Origin: Fimenecus sp964540535
GTDB lineage: Bacteria; Bacillota; Clostridia; Oscillospirales; Acutalibacteraceae
Reading direction: 5' to 3'
NCBI GenBank assembly: GCA_964540535.1
Contig: CAZIMO010000014.1
Location: 1-16,153, forward strand
Length of the DNA: 16,153 nucleotides
Positions 6,765-12,430 of this stretch are shown piece by piece; the stretch's first letter is position 1; each line of letters starts with the position of its first letter. A program made the position numbers and the translations under genes. The notes under the pieces were generated by a model. The model did not search any database. It was not told where the DNA came from and was given only the letters and a program-made list of their open reading frames with translations.

Positions 6765-6801
6765 GCAGCGCTCGGCGACTTTTCCCGCCTCGTACTGACG
6801 G

Positions 6802-6834
6802 TATAATAACCTCACGAAATACTAATAAAATCAA
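6802..6834 (+). repeat. Palindromic promoter-like repeat, right copy 3 (truncated)
   Basis: Only the first half is recognisable (TATAATAACCTCACGAAATACTAA, then AAAATCAA). After 6834 the match is lost, so the second stem arm and the conserved tail are missing. Its preceding GG and the ATACTAA arm resemble the left copy at 5606-5668 more than right copies 1 and 2. Confidence 0.72.
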
Positions 6835-7008
6835 CGCTTTTGTCGGTGATATGAAATGCAAAAGATGTTTTTACAGAATTAAGTATAACATAAGATATCA
6901 AAAAAAGTCTATTGCAGAAAGGTTTTAGTGTGAAAGAATATAGCGAAAGGAACGATAACGTGCATAAAAAGTTTTTTTTAATGAGATTTTGTGCGAATGC
7001 TGTATCGT

Positions 7009-7899
7009 ATGGCGATTATTATGATTTGTAATCTTTGTCCGAGAAATTGCAATGCACAGAGAACTGAAAATGCAGGTATGGGATTTTGCAAAATGCCAAA
7101 AAATCCGGTGCTTGCCCGTGCCGACGTACATAATTGGGAAGAGCCTTTAATAAGCGGTGAAAAGGGTACAGGCGCAATATTTTTTTCAGGCTGTTCGCTG
7201 AAATGCTGTTTTTGTCAGAATTATCCCATAAGTCACGGGAATAAAGGCGAAATCATATCAACTGATCGCCTTATTAAAATAATAAAAGAACTTGAACGAA
7301 AGGGTGTACATACAATTGATTTTGTAAATCCTACTCATTTTTCCCATATCATAATTGACGCGCTTAATGAATATAGGCCGTCAGTGCCCACGGTGTATAA
7401 CAGCTCGGGCTATGACAGCGTTGAAATCCTCAAAAAGCTTGAGGGTCTTATTGATGTTTATTTACCCGATTTAAAATATTTCAGCCAAGAAAAGTCACAG
7501 AAATATGCAAAATGTCCCGATTATTTTGAAAAAGCGAAATTGGCGATACTTGAAATGCATCGCCAACAGCCGAAAACCGTGATTAAAGACGGCATAATTC
7601 AAAAAGGACTAATAATCCGTCATTTGGTTTTACCTGCCAATGTGGAAGAAAGCAAAAATATACTTTCTTGGATTAAAAACAGTTTGCCGAGCGATACTTT
7701 TGTAAGCCTTATGAGCCAATATACTCCTTACGGTGATATTTCAGAATTTAAAGAGCTTAACCGCAGGCTCACAACGGCAGAATACAATAAGGCGGTCGAT
7801 TATTTTCTTGATATTGGACTTGAAAACGGTTTTATGCAGGAAAAATCGTCAGCCAAAACAGATTTTATACCGAGTTTTGACGGTACAGGTGTAAAATAA
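7009..7899 (+). CDS. PflX-like radical SAM protein (COG1313 type)
   Basis: A radical SAM enzyme resembling pyruvate formate-lyase activases; the substrate is unknown. Numbered from 7009 it is 296 aa. An N-terminal cysteine cluster (Cys7, Cys10, Cys14, Cys27, in CNLCPRNC...GFC) precedes the conserved HNWEEPLISGEKGTG stretch. The radical SAM motif follows: Cys62-x3-Cys66-x2-Cys69 in FFSGCSLKCCFCQN. FVNPTHFSH (about 105-113) and VYLPDLKY (about 146-153) are further family motifs. The partner glycyl-radical protein of a true activase is not nearby. The start is uncertain: GTG 6991, ATG 6997, 7009 and 7021 are in frame and none has a good ribosome binding site. 7009 was chosen because relatives keep only a few residues before the first cysteine. 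Confidence 0.85.
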   Translation: MAIIMICNLCPRNCNAQRTENAGMGFCKMPKNPVLARADVHNWEEPLISGEKGTGAIFFSGCSLKCCFCQNYPISHGNKGEIISTDRLIKIIKELERKGVHTIDFVNPTHFSHIIIDALNEYRPSVPTVYNSSGYDSVEILKKLEGLIDVYLPDLKYFSQEKSQKYAKCPDYFEKAKLAILEMHRQQPKTVIKDGIIQKGLIIRHLVLPANVEESKNILSWIKNSLPSDTFVSLMSQYTPYGDISEFKELNRRLTTAEYNKAVDYFLDIGLENGFMQEKSSAKTDFIPSFDGTGVK

Positions 7900-7901
7900 T
7901 G

Positions 7902-7929
7902 TTGAAATCCATAAAAATAATGATATAAT
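7902..7929 (+). promoter_or_regulatory. Sigma-A promoter of mscL-proC
   Basis: TTGAAA (7902-7907), 16 bases, TATAAT (7924-7929) preceded by TGA, an extended -10. The predicted start near 7936 leaves a leader of about 29 bases containing AGAAGGA. Confidence 0.8.
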
Positions 7930-7964
7930 TATTACATAAATTTTAAGAAAGAAGGATTTTTCAA

Positions 7965-8426
7965 ATGAAAGGATTTCTCAAAGAATTCAAAGAATTTGCA
8001 ATGCGCGGTAATGTAATCGATCTTGCAGTCGGTGTTATTATCGGCGGTGCATTCCAGAAAATCGTAACATCTCTTGTAAATGACATTCTTATGCCCCTTA
8101 TCAGCCTCGTTATGAAGGGCGCTGATTTTGCAACAAAGTTCGTTGCTCTTGACGGCGGAAAATACGCTTCTATCGAAGAAGCAACAGCGTCAGGCGCCGC
8201 AATTCTTACATACGGTAACTTTATCGCAGTTGTTATTGATTTTCTTATTATGGCATTCGTTATTTTCCTTCTTGTTAAGGGCCTTAACAAGCTTTCAAGT
8301 CTTGGCAAGAAAAAGGAAGAAGTTGTTGAAGAGCCTGCTCCCACAACAAAAATCTGCCCCTATTGCAAGAGTGAAATTGCTGTTGACGCAACAAAGTGCT
8401 GTTACTGTACATCGGATGTTGAATAA
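7965..8426 (+). CDS. mscL: Large-conductance mechanosensitive channel MscL with zinc-ribbon tail
   Basis: Homopentameric inner-membrane channel that opens under membrane tension to release solutes on hypo-osmotic shock. In the 153-aa protein the N-terminal amphipathic helix (MKGFLKEFKEFAMRGN) precedes TM1 (about 16-45, DLAVGVIIGGAF). A periplasm-facing loop spans 51-80, and TM2 is about 84-104. After a charged linker (KKKEEVVEEP) the C terminus has Cys131-x2-Cys134 and Cys145-x2-Cys148, a rubredoxin-like zinc knuckle. The tail takes the place of the usual short C-terminal helix. An AGAAGGA ribosome binding site precedes the ATG. proC starts two bases after its stop, so the two are translated from one message. 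Confidence 0.95.
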   Translation: MKGFLKEFKEFAMRGNVIDLAVGVIIGGAFQKIVTSLVNDILMPLISLVMKGADFATKFVALDGGKYASIEEATASGAAILTYGNFIAVVIDFLIMAFVIFLLVKGLNKLSSLGKKKEEVVEEPAPTTKICPYCKSEIAVDATKCCYCTSDVE

Positions 8427-8428
8427 TT

Positions 8429-9229
8429 ATGTATAAGATTGGTTTTATAGGCTGCGGCAATATGGCTGCGGCAATAATAGGAGGAGCTGTGTCTTCAGGT
8501 TTTGTTGACGGAGAAAGCATTTGTGTTTTTGATGTTGACAACGCAAAGGCAGAACAGCTCAATAAACAATATGGCGCAAAACTTTTCCCCTCGGCAGAAG
8601 ATCTTGCAGAGTGCTGTGAATTTGTAGTGCTTGCGGTTAAACCGCAGGTGTTTCCGATAGTTTTACCGCAGATTAAAAACAGTCTGAACAGCGGTTCGGT
8701 TGTTGTTTCAATCGGCGCAGGTAAAACACTTGAATATATCGGCGGATTTTTGAATGGAAATACACCGATTATCCGTGTTATGCCTAATATTAACGCTAAA
8801 GTCGGCGCTTCAATGAGCGCTGTATGCAAGAATAACTACGCAGACGAAAAAGCCCTTGATTTTGTAAAAGGACTTTGCAATTCGTTCGGCGAGGTTATTG
8901 AGCTTCCCGAAAGTCAGTTTGCGCTGTTCGGCGTGATTTCAGGATGTTCACCTGCATATGCCTTTATGTTCATTGATTCAATGGCGCGTGAAGCTGTAAA
9001 AAACGGTATGAAAAAAGACGAAGCACTTAAAATATGCGCGCAAGCCGTTTTAGGCAGTGCCAAAATGATTATTGAAGATAAAGAACATAATCCTTGGGCA
9101 TTGATTAACAGTGTTTGCTCGCCGGGCGGAACAACCATTGAGGGTGTTGCAACGCTCCAAAATGAGGGCTTTGATACGGCTGTTATGAACGCTGTAAAGG
9201 CTTCGTTAGAAAAAGATAAAAAGTTATAA
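8429..9229 (+). CDS. proC: Pyrroline-5-carboxylate reductase
   Basis: Reduces delta-1-pyrroline-5-carboxylate to proline with NAD(P)H, the last step of proline synthesis (cytosol). The 266-aa protein begins with the Rossmann motif IGFIGCGNMA (4-13). VVLAVKPQ and IRVMPNINAKVG are family motifs, and VCSPGGTTIEG (about 229-239) is the C-terminal P5CR signature. Length is normal. It begins two bases after mscL with no strong ribosome binding site, so it probably relies on translational coupling. Pairing with mscL may reflect osmotic adaptation, since proline is an osmolyte, but this is inference. A bidirectional terminator follows. Confidence 0.95.
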   Translation: MYKIGFIGCGNMAAAIIGGAVSSGFVDGESICVFDVDNAKAEQLNKQYGAKLFPSAEDLAECCEFVVLAVKPQVFPIVLPQIKNSLNSGSVVVSIGAGKTLEYIGGFLNGNTPIIRVMPNINAKVGASMSAVCKNNYADEKALDFVKGLCNSFGEVIELPESQFALFGVISGCSPAYAFMFIDSMAREAVKNGMKKDEALKICAQAVLGSAKMIIEDKEHNPWALINSVCSPGGTTIEGVATLQNEGFDTAVMNAVKASLEKDKKL

Positions 9230-9232
9230 TGA

Positions 9233-9275
9233 AAAGGTCATTCCGAGCGTCTTGCTTAGAATGACCTTGATTTTT
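9233..9275. terminator. Bidirectional terminator between proC and cysK
   Basis: A ten-base-pair stem AAGGTCATTC/GAATGACCTT whose loop can form an inner AGC/GCT helix. TTTTT follows on the plus strand (9271-9275, overlapping the cysK stop) and a shorter T run follows on the minus strand. Confidence 0.82.
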
Positions 9276-10200
9276 ATTCGAACAGTTCCGTTGACAAATA
9301 TCTGTCGCCGGTATCGGGCAAAAGCACAACAATTGTTTTTCCTGCATTTTCTTCACGCTTTGAAAGAGTGAGTGCCGCGTGAAGCGCCGCTCCCGATGAA
9401 ATGCCCACAAGCACACCCTCGCGTTTTGCAAGATTTCGCGAAGCGATGTATGCTTCTTCGCTCGTAACGGTTATTATTTCATCATAAATATCAGTATTCA
9501 GTATTTCGGGAATAAATCCTGCACCGATACCCTGTATTTTGTGAGGACCTGCTTTCCCTTCAGAAAGAACGGGGGAGTCTTTTGGCTCAACCGCCACAAT
9601 CTTTATGTTGGGGTTTTTGGACTTTAAATATTCGCCTACGCCCGTAACAGTTCCGCCGGTGCCTACTCCGGCAACGAAAATATCAACGCTACCGTCAGTA
9701 TCCTCCCAAATTTCGGGGCCAGTGGTTTTGCGGTGCGCGGTTGGATTGGCAGGATTGATAAACTGACCTGCAACAATACTGTTGGGAATTTCCTTTGACA
9801 ACTCTTCGGCTTTTGCAATTGCGCCTTTCATGCCCTTGCTGCCATCTGTCAACACTAATTCTGCACCGTAAGCAGCAATCAGCTTTCTGCGCTCAACTGA
9901 CATTGTTTCGGGCATTGTGATAATCAGTCTGTATCCCTTTGCCGCCGCAACAGAAGCCAAACCGATACCGGTATTACCGCTTGTGGGTTCAATAATAACC
10001 GAGCCTTCTTTTAAAATTCCTTTTTCTTCAGCGTCGGCAATCATTTCGTATGCAACTCTGTCTTTAACACTGCCTGCAGGATTAAAGCATTCAAGCTTTG
10101 CAAGCAATTTAGCATTAAGAATGAGTTCTTTTTCTGTGTTTGAAAGCTCTAAAAGGGGAGTCTTGCCGATAAGCTCCGCCGCAGTATTATAAATTTTCAT
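9274..10200 (-). CDS. cysK: Cysteine synthase A (O-acetylserine sulfhydrylase)
   Basis: PLP enzyme that makes cysteine from O-acetylserine and sulfide (cytosol). In the 308-aa protein NPAGSVKDR carries the PLP lysine, Lys46. PTSGNTGIGLA (about 68-78) is the substrate loop. GVGTGGTVTGVG (about 172-183) holds the phosphate, and the C terminus keeps LLPDTGDRYLST. GAGFIPEILN matches the CysK region that contacts serine acetyltransferase. It starts eight bases after metY, with GAGGT five bases before the ATG, so it is the second gene of the metY-cysK operon. No cysE is in the window. CysM or cystathionine beta-synthase are less likely: the protein is short and has the CysK motifs. Confidence 0.94.
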   Translation of the reverse strand: MKIYNTAAELIGKTPLLELSNTEKELILNAKLLAKLECFNPAGSVKDRVAYEMIADAEEKGILKEGSVIIEPTSGNTGIGLASVAAAKGYRLIITMPETMSVERRKLIAAYGAELVLTDGSKGMKGAIAKAEELSKEIPNSIVAGQFINPANPTAHRKTTGPEIWEDTDGSVDIFVAGVGTGGTVTGVGEYLKSKNPNIKIVAVEPKDSPVLSEGKAGPHKIQGIGAGFIPEILNTDIYDEIITVTSEEAYIASRNLAKREGVLVGISSGAALHAALTLSKREENAGKTIVVLLPDTGDRYLSTELFE

Positions 10201-10208
10201 CGTTTACC

Positions 10209-11498
10209 TCACTTTATATTATTAAAACCGTTTTCAAGGTCTGCAATAATATCATCAATATGTTCTGTGCCTATTGAAAGGCGAACAGTATTGGGCTTAA
10301 TTCCTGCCGCAAGTTGCGCTTCACTGCTTAACTGTGCGTGGGTAGTTGTTGCAGGGTGAATTACAAGGGATTTAACATCTGCTACATTCGCAAGCAGTGA
10401 AAAAAGCTCAAGACTGTCAATGAATTTCTGTGTTTCCACTTCTCCGCCCTTAATTTCAAAGGTGAAAATAGATGCCGCACCGTGCGGAAAGTATTTGCTG
10501 TAAAGTGCGTGGTCGGGATGCTCTTCAAGGGAAGGATGGCTTACCTTTTCAACAAGAGGATGGTTTTTAAGATAATCAACAACTTTAAGCGAATTTTCAA
10601 CATGACGCTCTAAACGAAGCGAAAGCGTTTCAAGTCCCTGCAAGAGAATAAATGCATTAAACGGAGAAAGTGTCGCTCCCGTGTCACGAAGAAGAATAGC
10701 GCGTATGTATGTGGCAAATGCTGCAGCACCTACGGCTTTTGTGAATGAAACACCGTGATAGCTTTGATTAGGCTCTGTAAACTGCGGAAATTTTCCGCTT
10801 GCTTCCCAATCAAATTTGCCGGAATCGACAATTACACCGCCCAATGATGTTCCGTGACCGCCGATAAACTTTGTTGCCGAATGAACAACAATATCTGCGC
10901 CGTATTCAATGGGGCGGATAAGATAAGGCGTGCCGAAAGTATTGTCAATAACAAGCGGTATTTTGTTTGCGTGTGCAATTTCGGCAAGAGCCTCAATATC
11001 GGGAATGTCAGAATTGGGGTTGCCGAGAGTTTCAATATAAATTGCCTTTGTATTGGGTTTAATTGCCGCTTTTACGCTTTCAAGATCGTGAATGTTGACA
11101 AAGGTTGTGTCAATACCGAAAGCCTTTAAGGTTGCGTCAAGCAAATTATAAGTACCGCCGTAAATTGTATTTTGCGCGACAATGTGACCGCCGTTTTGGG
11201 CAAGCGCTTGAACTGTATATGTAATTGCCGCCGCACCTGAAGCAACTGCAAGACCTGCAACACCGCCTTCAAGAGCCGCAACTCTGTCCTCAAAAACTCC
11301 TTGAGTTGAGTTCGTAAGTCTGCCGTAAATATTACCGCCCTCTGCCAAACCGAATCTTGCAGCGGCTTGAGCGCAATCCTTAAAAACATAGGATGTTGTT
11401 TGATAAATCGGCACTGCGCGAGCGTCTGTTGCTGAATCGGGTGTTTCTTGACCTACATGTAATTGAAGTGTTTCAAATTTATAATTCTTGTTTGACAT
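10209..11498 (-). CDS. metY: O-acetylhomoserine sulfhydrylase (Cys/Met metabolism PLP enzyme)
   Basis: Makes homocysteine from O-acetylhomoserine and sulfide (cytosol, methionine synthesis). The 429-aa length fits MetY/Met17 and is longer than MetB/MetC (about 380-400). The fold-type I motifs are IYGRLTNST (57-65), ASGAAA (86-91), LGNPNSDIPD (158-167), DNTFGTP (185-191) and the PLP lysine Lys210 in HSATKFIGGHG. QPNQ-type regions and the C-terminal VRLSIGTEH are also present. An AAAGGA ribosome binding site lies eight bases before the ATG. It heads the operon with cysK and has a 166-base leader holding an operator and a short ORF. Since it shares sulfide as substrate with CysK, joint control makes sense. 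Confidence 0.92.
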   Translation of the reverse strand: MSNKNYKFETLQLHVGQETPDSATDARAVPIYQTTSYVFKDCAQAAARFGLAEGGNIYGRLTNSTQGVFEDRVAALEGGVAGLAVASGAAAITYTVQALAQNGGHIVAQNTIYGGTYNLLDATLKAFGIDTTFVNIHDLESVKAAIKPNTKAIYIETLGNPNSDIPDIEALAEIAHANKIPLVIDNTFGTPYLIRPIEYGADIVVHSATKFIGGHGTSLGGVIVDSGKFDWEASGKFPQFTEPNQSYHGVSFTKAVGAAAFATYIRAILLRDTGATLSPFNAFILLQGLETLSLRLERHVENSLKVVDYLKNHPLVEKVSHPSLEEHPDHALYSKYFPHGAASIFTFEIKGGEVETQKFIDSLELFSLLANVADVKSLVIHPATTTHAQLSSEAQLAAGIKPNTVRLSIGTEHIDDIIADLENGFNNIK

Positions 11499-11566
11499 AA
11501 TAAAATTCCTTTCTGTGCTTTTATATGCACTTAACAGTAAAATATGTTGAATTTAGTTAAAAGTAT

Positions 11567-11626
11567 TCACCAACACATTCGTCCGTTTCGGAAATTTATT
11601 CGGGTAAGTTTTTGAATTGTAAACAT
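11567..11626 (-). CDS. Putative 19-aa leader peptide of metY-cysK
   Basis: Encodes MFTIQKLTRINFRNGRMCW, ending at TGA. GGAGG (11635-11639) lies eight bases before the ATG, a better ribosome binding site than that of metY itself. It sits inside the 5' leader, 68 bases before metY, between the operator and the gene. The sole Cys codon and the sole Trp codon are the last two sense codons, and Arg occurs three times. A ribosome waiting at the Cys codon would cover the start of the downstream leader. I do not recognise the peptide. The position suggests cysteine-dependent attenuation or translational control, which is inference. Confidence 0.5.
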   Translation of the reverse strand: MFTIQKLTRINFRNGRMCW

Positions 11627-11640
11627 AAATATTGCCTCCA

Positions 11641-11665
11641 TAAACCTACTTATGTAATAGGTTTA
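11641..11665 (-). promoter_or_regulatory. Operator at the metY start site, probably for the Rrf2 regulator
   Basis: An inverted repeat: TAAACCTA and TAGGTTTA, eight bases each, separated by nine, with imperfect further pairing inward. It begins at the predicted transcription start (near 11664), where a bound dimer would block initiation. The same AACC-N13-GGTT spacing recurs at the rrf2 promoter. Confidence 0.7.
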
Positions 11666-11670
11666 AAGCA

Positions 11671-11699
11671 ATAATACGACAAATTGAAAAATATGTCAA
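11671..11699 (-). promoter_or_regulatory. Sigma-A promoter of metY-cysK
   Basis: On the minus strand: perfect TTGACA (11694-11699), 17 bases, TATTAT (11671-11676). The predicted start near 11664 abuts the operator. Confidence 0.85.
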
Positions 11700-11732
11700 T
11701 ACCCTTTTTGAAAAAATGCAAAAAATCTCTGT

Positions 11733-12143
11733 TTAGCAATGTCCCTCTGCAAGCTCTTTTAAGGTTATCCCCTCAAAAAAATCGTTGACAAGCGTGTTAA
11801 GTTTTTTCCACATAGAAAGAGTGGCGCATTTATCTGCACGCTGACAAACGGCGGCGTCTTTTTCAAGGCAGGCGACAGGGGCGAGTGAACCCTCGGTAAC
11901 GCTCAAAATCTCTGCAACAGTGTATTGCTCGGGCAATTTTGCAAGCTTATATCCGCCGCCTTTTCCACGAAGTCCTATTACAAGATTTTTGTGCACAAGA
12001 TTTTTGATTATCGCTTCAAGATATTTTTCTGAAATCTCTTGGCGTTCTGCGATTTGCTTCAGCGGAACAAATTCATTGCTGTTGCTTCTTGCAAGCTCTA
12101 TCATAACACGCAGTGCATAACGGCCTTTTGTTGATACCATCAT
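11733..12143 (-). CDS. Rrf2/IscR-family transcriptional regulator
   Basis: A 136-aa winged-helix repressor. MVSTKGRYALRVMIELA (2-18) is the family's start. The helix-turn-helix covers about 27-52 (PLKQIAERQEISEKYLEAI), followed by the wing LRGKGGGYKLAK (58-69). Cys92, Cys100 and Cys106 (C-x7-C-x5-C) lie where IscR and NsrR bind their Fe-S cluster, though the first gap is longer than IscR's C-x5-C. A CymR-like role without cluster is also possible. ATG 12143 was chosen over an upstream start because AGGAG lies nine bases before it and homologues begin MxxSTKGRYA. It sits directly upstream of metY-cysK on the same strand and has its own promoter. Control of sulfur genes and of itself is inferred from shared operator halves. 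Confidence 0.88.
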   Translation of the reverse strand: MMVSTKGRYALRVMIELARSNSNEFVPLKQIAERQEISEKYLEAIIKNLVHKNLVIGLRGKGGGYKLAKLPEQYTVAEILSVTEGSLAPVACLEKDAAVCQRADKCATLSMWKKLNTLVNDFFEGITLKELAEGHC

Positions 12144-12167
12144 AACTGTCAACTCCTGATTAAAATA

Positions 12168-12203
12168 TAAACCTATTTTACCACAGGGTTGATATGCTTT
12201 CAA
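12168..12203 (-). promoter_or_regulatory. Promoter and likely autoregulatory operator of the Rrf2 gene
   Basis: On the minus strand: TTGAAA (12198-12203), 17 bases, TAAAAT (12175-12180). TAGGTTTA (12168-12175) overlaps the -10 and reaches the predicted start. An AACC at the same distance upstream as in the metY operator completes a degenerate palindrome. Confidence 0.65.
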
Positions 12204-12212
12204 GCGAATATA

Positions 12213-12247
12213 TAAAAAGGATTGCTGTTCTTAAGCACAGCAATCCT
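12213..12247 (-). terminator. Terminator of spoVAD and the 51-aa gene
   Basis: A perfect 11-bp stem AGGATTGCTGT/ACAGCAATCCT with an eight-base loop. TTTTT is directly adjacent on the minus strand. On the plus strand a T run also follows after a gap, but no plus-strand gene precedes it. Confidence 0.88.
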
Positions 12248-12271
12248 GCAATTTTTAAATATTAGTTAGAA

Positions 12272-12427
12272 CTAATCAGCGATTTTAATAATACCTACAA
12301 TTCTGAAAACGGTAAAGGCTATTATCCCAACAGTCAGTGCCGCTTTAAAGAAATTCAGAATTTTAATAAAACCCGAAAGTTTCATAATTGTGTTGATGTC
12401 ATTGGGTACGGTCATCATTGTATTCAT
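12272..12427 (-). CDS. 51-aa hydrophobic protein of the spoVAD operon
   Basis: I do not recognise this protein. Its ATG follows the spoVAD stop after three bases. A GGGGGA ribosome binding site, formed by the last spoVAD codons, lies seven bases before it. It ends at TAG, just ahead of the operon terminator. The N terminus (MNTMMTVPNDINTIMK) is polar. From about residue 17 to 49 it is strongly hydrophobic with isolated Lys/Arg (FIKILNFFKAALTVGIIAF), consistent with one membrane helix or an amphipathic hairpin. It is far too short and unlike SpoVAE (about 115 aa, several helices), which often occupies this position. Tight coupling to spoVAD suggests expression in the forespore. Function unknown. 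Confidence 0.68.
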   Translation of the reverse strand: MNTMMTVPNDINTIMKLSGFIKILNFFKAALTVGIIAFTVFRIVGIIKIAD

Positions 12428-12430
12428 ATT

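Larger units (their letters stand above)
6445..6990. other. Long intergenic region carrying three repeat copies
   Basis: 6445-6573 is AT-rich upstream sequence of the DUF1796 gene, with TGCTAATAT (minus strand) as a weak extended -10. 6574-6834 holds three same-orientation repeat copies separated by GC-rich spacers (6637-6700 and 6765-6801). The first spacer contains a CACAAT-GAA-ATTGTG palindrome next to the second copy. 6835-6990 is AT-rich, with no clear promoter, terminator or protein gene that I can support. Confidence 0.7.

Noticed and set aside
6574..6834. Three spaced direct repeats with unique spacers, suggestive of a small CRISPR array
   Set aside because: Repeat units are about 63 bp with long internal palindromes and divergent stems, spacers differ in length (64 and 37 bases), an inverted copy lies elsewhere, and no cas genes are present.
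6930..7031. A 33-codon plus-strand ORF overlapping the radical SAM start
   Set aside because: It has only a weak AAAGG and a GTG start in AT-rich sequence, with no recognisable product. It is kept only as a remark on start ambiguity.
8284..8829. A 181-codon minus-strand frame opposite mscL and proC
   Set aside because: It is antisense to two clearly identified, full-length genes and has no family resemblance; its openness follows from codon bias of the plus-strand genes.
11499..11640. SAM (S-box) riboswitch or T-box in the metY leader
   Set aside because: The leader is too short and shows no S-box core, T-box sequence or intrinsic terminator; it has an operator and a short ORF instead.
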